From the NCBI RefSeq assembly GCF_026725475.1, contig NZ_CP109966.1, positions 434,001 to 498,000 of the forward strand: DNA of 64,000 nucleotides, in the 5' to 3' direction. The translations under genes and the position numbers were made by a program. The notes under the pieces were generated by a model that had not been told where the DNA came from, did not search any database, and saw only the letters and a program-made list of their open reading frames with translations. The stretch is from Catenovulum adriaticum (GTDB lineage: Bacteria; Pseudomonadota; Gammaproteobacteria; Enterobacterales; Alteromonadaceae). Shown in pieces: positions 62,327 to 64,000 of this stretch. The number at the start of each line of letters is the position of its first letter. Position 1 is the first letter of the stretch.

Positions 62327-63976
62327 ATGTTCACACTATACAAAAAAAATATTTGGTTGATTTTATATAGCTTGACGTTGGGATTAATATTTTCCAACAG
62401 CAGCTGGGCTGAGTTAACAAAAATAAATCGCAACCTCGCACAAGCAGCTAAACCAAATTTTATATTTATTGCTGTTGATGATCTAAATATTTATAACTCA
62501 GTATTAGGCGATAAAGCAGGCAGCTTCCTAAAAAAAGTTTACCCAGATGACGACGTTCGAAAGTCTGTTGTAGGACGGCTTACTCCTAACCTTGCAAAAC
62601 TAGCAGAACAATCAAGTGTGTTCACAAAAGCTTACAGTGCGTCTCCTTTATGCGGCCCCTCACGAACAGCATTACTCACAGGCATCCCAACCCACATATC
62701 TGGCTATTACCAGCATGATAAGCACTTTAGATATTATGACACATTGGCCTATACAGTAACACTTCCACAATATCTTAAAAAAAATGGTTATTATACTGCC
62801 GGAATAGGAAAGGTATTTCATAAAGGCCGCTCCGAGGTTGATAAAGGGCTTCATAATGATTGGGCCGATTCTGAATATTCCTGGAGTGCCTGGGTCGATC
62901 GGTATTCAGGTACAGGTACCATGTTAGGAACCATACGCAACAAAAAAGAAGTTATCTCTAAATATTGGGCAGATGAGAATGGCAAAGCGCCTAAATTCAG
63001 TCGATTTGGGACAACCTCAGTGCCAACAGAAGCGTCCAACGACTATGTCAATGCAAAATACATAGCGGATTTAATAGTCAAGGGTCAAATCGCAGTTGAA
63101 GACATTAACAATAAAATACATCAGCTCACCCGCCCGAAAGACCAGCCCTTTTTTTTAGCCGCCGGTATTTTCGCCCCCCATTTACCTTGGGTCGTTGAAA
63201 AAAAATATTTTGATCTTTTCCCTCAATCTGAAATGGCAATAAACCGTGACCTATACAAGTGGGTACAGCAAGATCTTCAAGATCTGTCAAAAACGGGTAA
63301 AAAACAGGCGTCGGATACCAAATTTACCCGATTGATCTCTCATGGCAAAATGCTAGAAAAAGAAGGTGACATCCATGCATGGCGAGCCGCATTTCAGGCT
63401 TACCTCGCAACAATTGCTTATGCAGACCGAGTATTAGGTATTTTAGTCGATGCAATTAAACATAACCCTGCGAAAAATAACACAGTAGTCGTATTATGGT
63501 CAGATCACGGCTACCACCACGGTGACAAAAACTGGATTGCGAAAACCTCATTGTGGGAAGCGTCAAATCAGGCCAATTTTATGATTTTAGATCCGCGTCA
63601 ACCAAACAAACTAGCTCAAATATCCGCTCCGGTCAGCTTGCAGGATATTTACCCGACCATAGTTTCAATGGCAAATTTAAAACGCCCTAAACATATCCAT
63701 GGGTACGACTTAACACCTTTACTTAATAACCCCGAATTAAACAACGCGTGGGATAAACCGGTTTTAAATACTTACAATCCAAACAACCATGCACTTCGAA
63801 CCAGAAACTATCGCTACATTCGTTTTAAAAATGGCGATCAGGAACTTTATGATCTGCGTAGCGACCCAATGGAGTTAAATAATTTGGCTACAAATCTAGA
63901 TAACCAAAGCTTGTTGAAGTTATTTTCTAAAAAGCTAGACAAACAGCTTAAATTATTGCCAAAAGATTACTTTTAG
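62327..63976 (+). CDS. secreted sulfatase, iduronate-2-sulfatase-like
   Basis: From the ATG at 62327 the protein has 549 residues with a signal peptide (ends SSWA). An ATG at 62318 is in frame but too close to the AGG, and longer readings add no signal. Sulfatase marks are AVDDLNIYNSVLG, active motif CGPSR (Cys109 from this start), GIGKVFHKGRSEVDKG and WSDHGYHHGDKNWIAK. It is longer than its relatives because of inserts around 65-85 and 215-270 (Lys/Thr rich). It lies beyond the IS982 remnant and may belong to whatever follows the window. Confidence 0.9.
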   Translation: MFTLYKKNIWLILYSLTLGLIFSNSSWAELTKINRNLAQAAKPNFIFIAVDDLNIYNSVLGDKAGSFLKKVYPDDDVRKSVVGRLTPNLAKLAEQSSVFTKAYSASPLCGPSRTALLTGIPTHISGYYQHDKHFRYYDTLAYTVTLPQYLKKNGYYTAGIGKVFHKGRSEVDKGLHNDWADSEYSWSAWVDRYSGTGTMLGTIRNKKEVISKYWADENGKAPKFSRFGTTSVPTEASNDYVNAKYIADLIVKGQIAVEDINNKIHQLTRPKDQPFFLAAGIFAPHLPWVVEKKYFDLFPQSEMAINRDLYKWVQQDLQDLSKTGKKQASDTKFTRLISHGKMLEKEGDIHAWRAAFQAYLATIAYADRVLGILVDAIKHNPAKNNTVVVLWSDHGYHHGDKNWIAKTSLWEASNQANFMILDPRQPNKLAQISAPVSLQDIYPTIVSMANLKRPKHIHGYDLTPLLNNPELNNAWDKPVLNTYNPNNHALRTRNYRYIRFKNGDQELYDLRSDPMELNNLATNLDNQSLLKLFSKKLDKQLKLLPKDYF

Positions 63977-64000
63977 CAAATAGATAAACAATCTTTACCG

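Noticed and set aside
1..64000. CRISPR arrays, rRNA and tRNA genes
   Set aside because: I saw no regularly spaced direct repeats and no rRNA or tRNA-like segments in the window.

Overview
This AT-rich window (about 40% G+C by eye) fits a marine, algae-associated gammaproteobacterium of the Alteromonadales type. The evidence is TonB-dependent receptors, SSS sodium symporters, seven formylglycine sulfatases, rhamnosidases, chemoreceptors and an Alteromonadales/Vibrio-style integron integrase fossil. Genus cannot be fixed from the sequence alone.

Region 1 (0.3-12.8 kb): a sulfatase, then a divergent locus. Leftward genes are a ROK regulator, glycerate 2-kinase, SSS symporter and TonB receptor. 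Rightward genes are a GH63-type glycosyl-glycerate hydrolase, a eukaryotic-type hexokinase and an AGE-family sugar isomerase. Together they make a coherent route for a hexosyl-glycerate (mannosylglycerate, the red-algal digeneaside, or glucosylglycerate): uptake, cleavage to hexose plus glycerate, glycerate to 2-phosphoglycerate, and hexose to fructose 6-phosphate. The shared intergenic region has a perfect palindrome and a second inverted repeat over a TATAAT box.

Region 2 (13.5-17.6 kb): a secreted c-type cytochrome, a secreted beta-propeller sugar-dehydrogenase-like protein and a PAS chemoreceptor.

Region 3 (17.9-22.5 kb): a fossil integron. A frameshifted, deleted intI remnant reads away from a single 2.9-kb cassette that holds a two-gene SIR2-HerA antiphage system and ends in a well-formed attC site. 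The cassette's leading edge and the attC R'' box are perfectly complementary, so the free circular cassette can be reconstructed. Beside it lies a ParD-like/methionine aminopeptidase pair.

Region 4 (22.6-33.9 kb): a membrane-bound AraC regulator divergent from two sulfatases. This is followed by iron genes: a MarR regulator divergent from a DUF2798 protein and a siderophore-interacting reductase, then a siderophore receptor, a small membrane protein and a PepSY membrane protein.

Region 5 (34.5-64 kb): a rhamnose-rich sulfated polysaccharide locus (ulvan or rhamnan-sulfate type). It has three paralogous GH78 and one GH106 alpha-L-rhamnosidases, a DUF1080 protein, four more sulfatases, an SSS symporter with a cytoplasmic GH27 enzyme, a NIT-domain chemoreceptor just ahead of a sulfatase, and a beta-helix glycosidase with an unknown anchored partner. 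Remnants of IS481, IS982 and another transposase mark edges. No polysaccharide lyase or sulfatase-maturating enzyme is present in the window.
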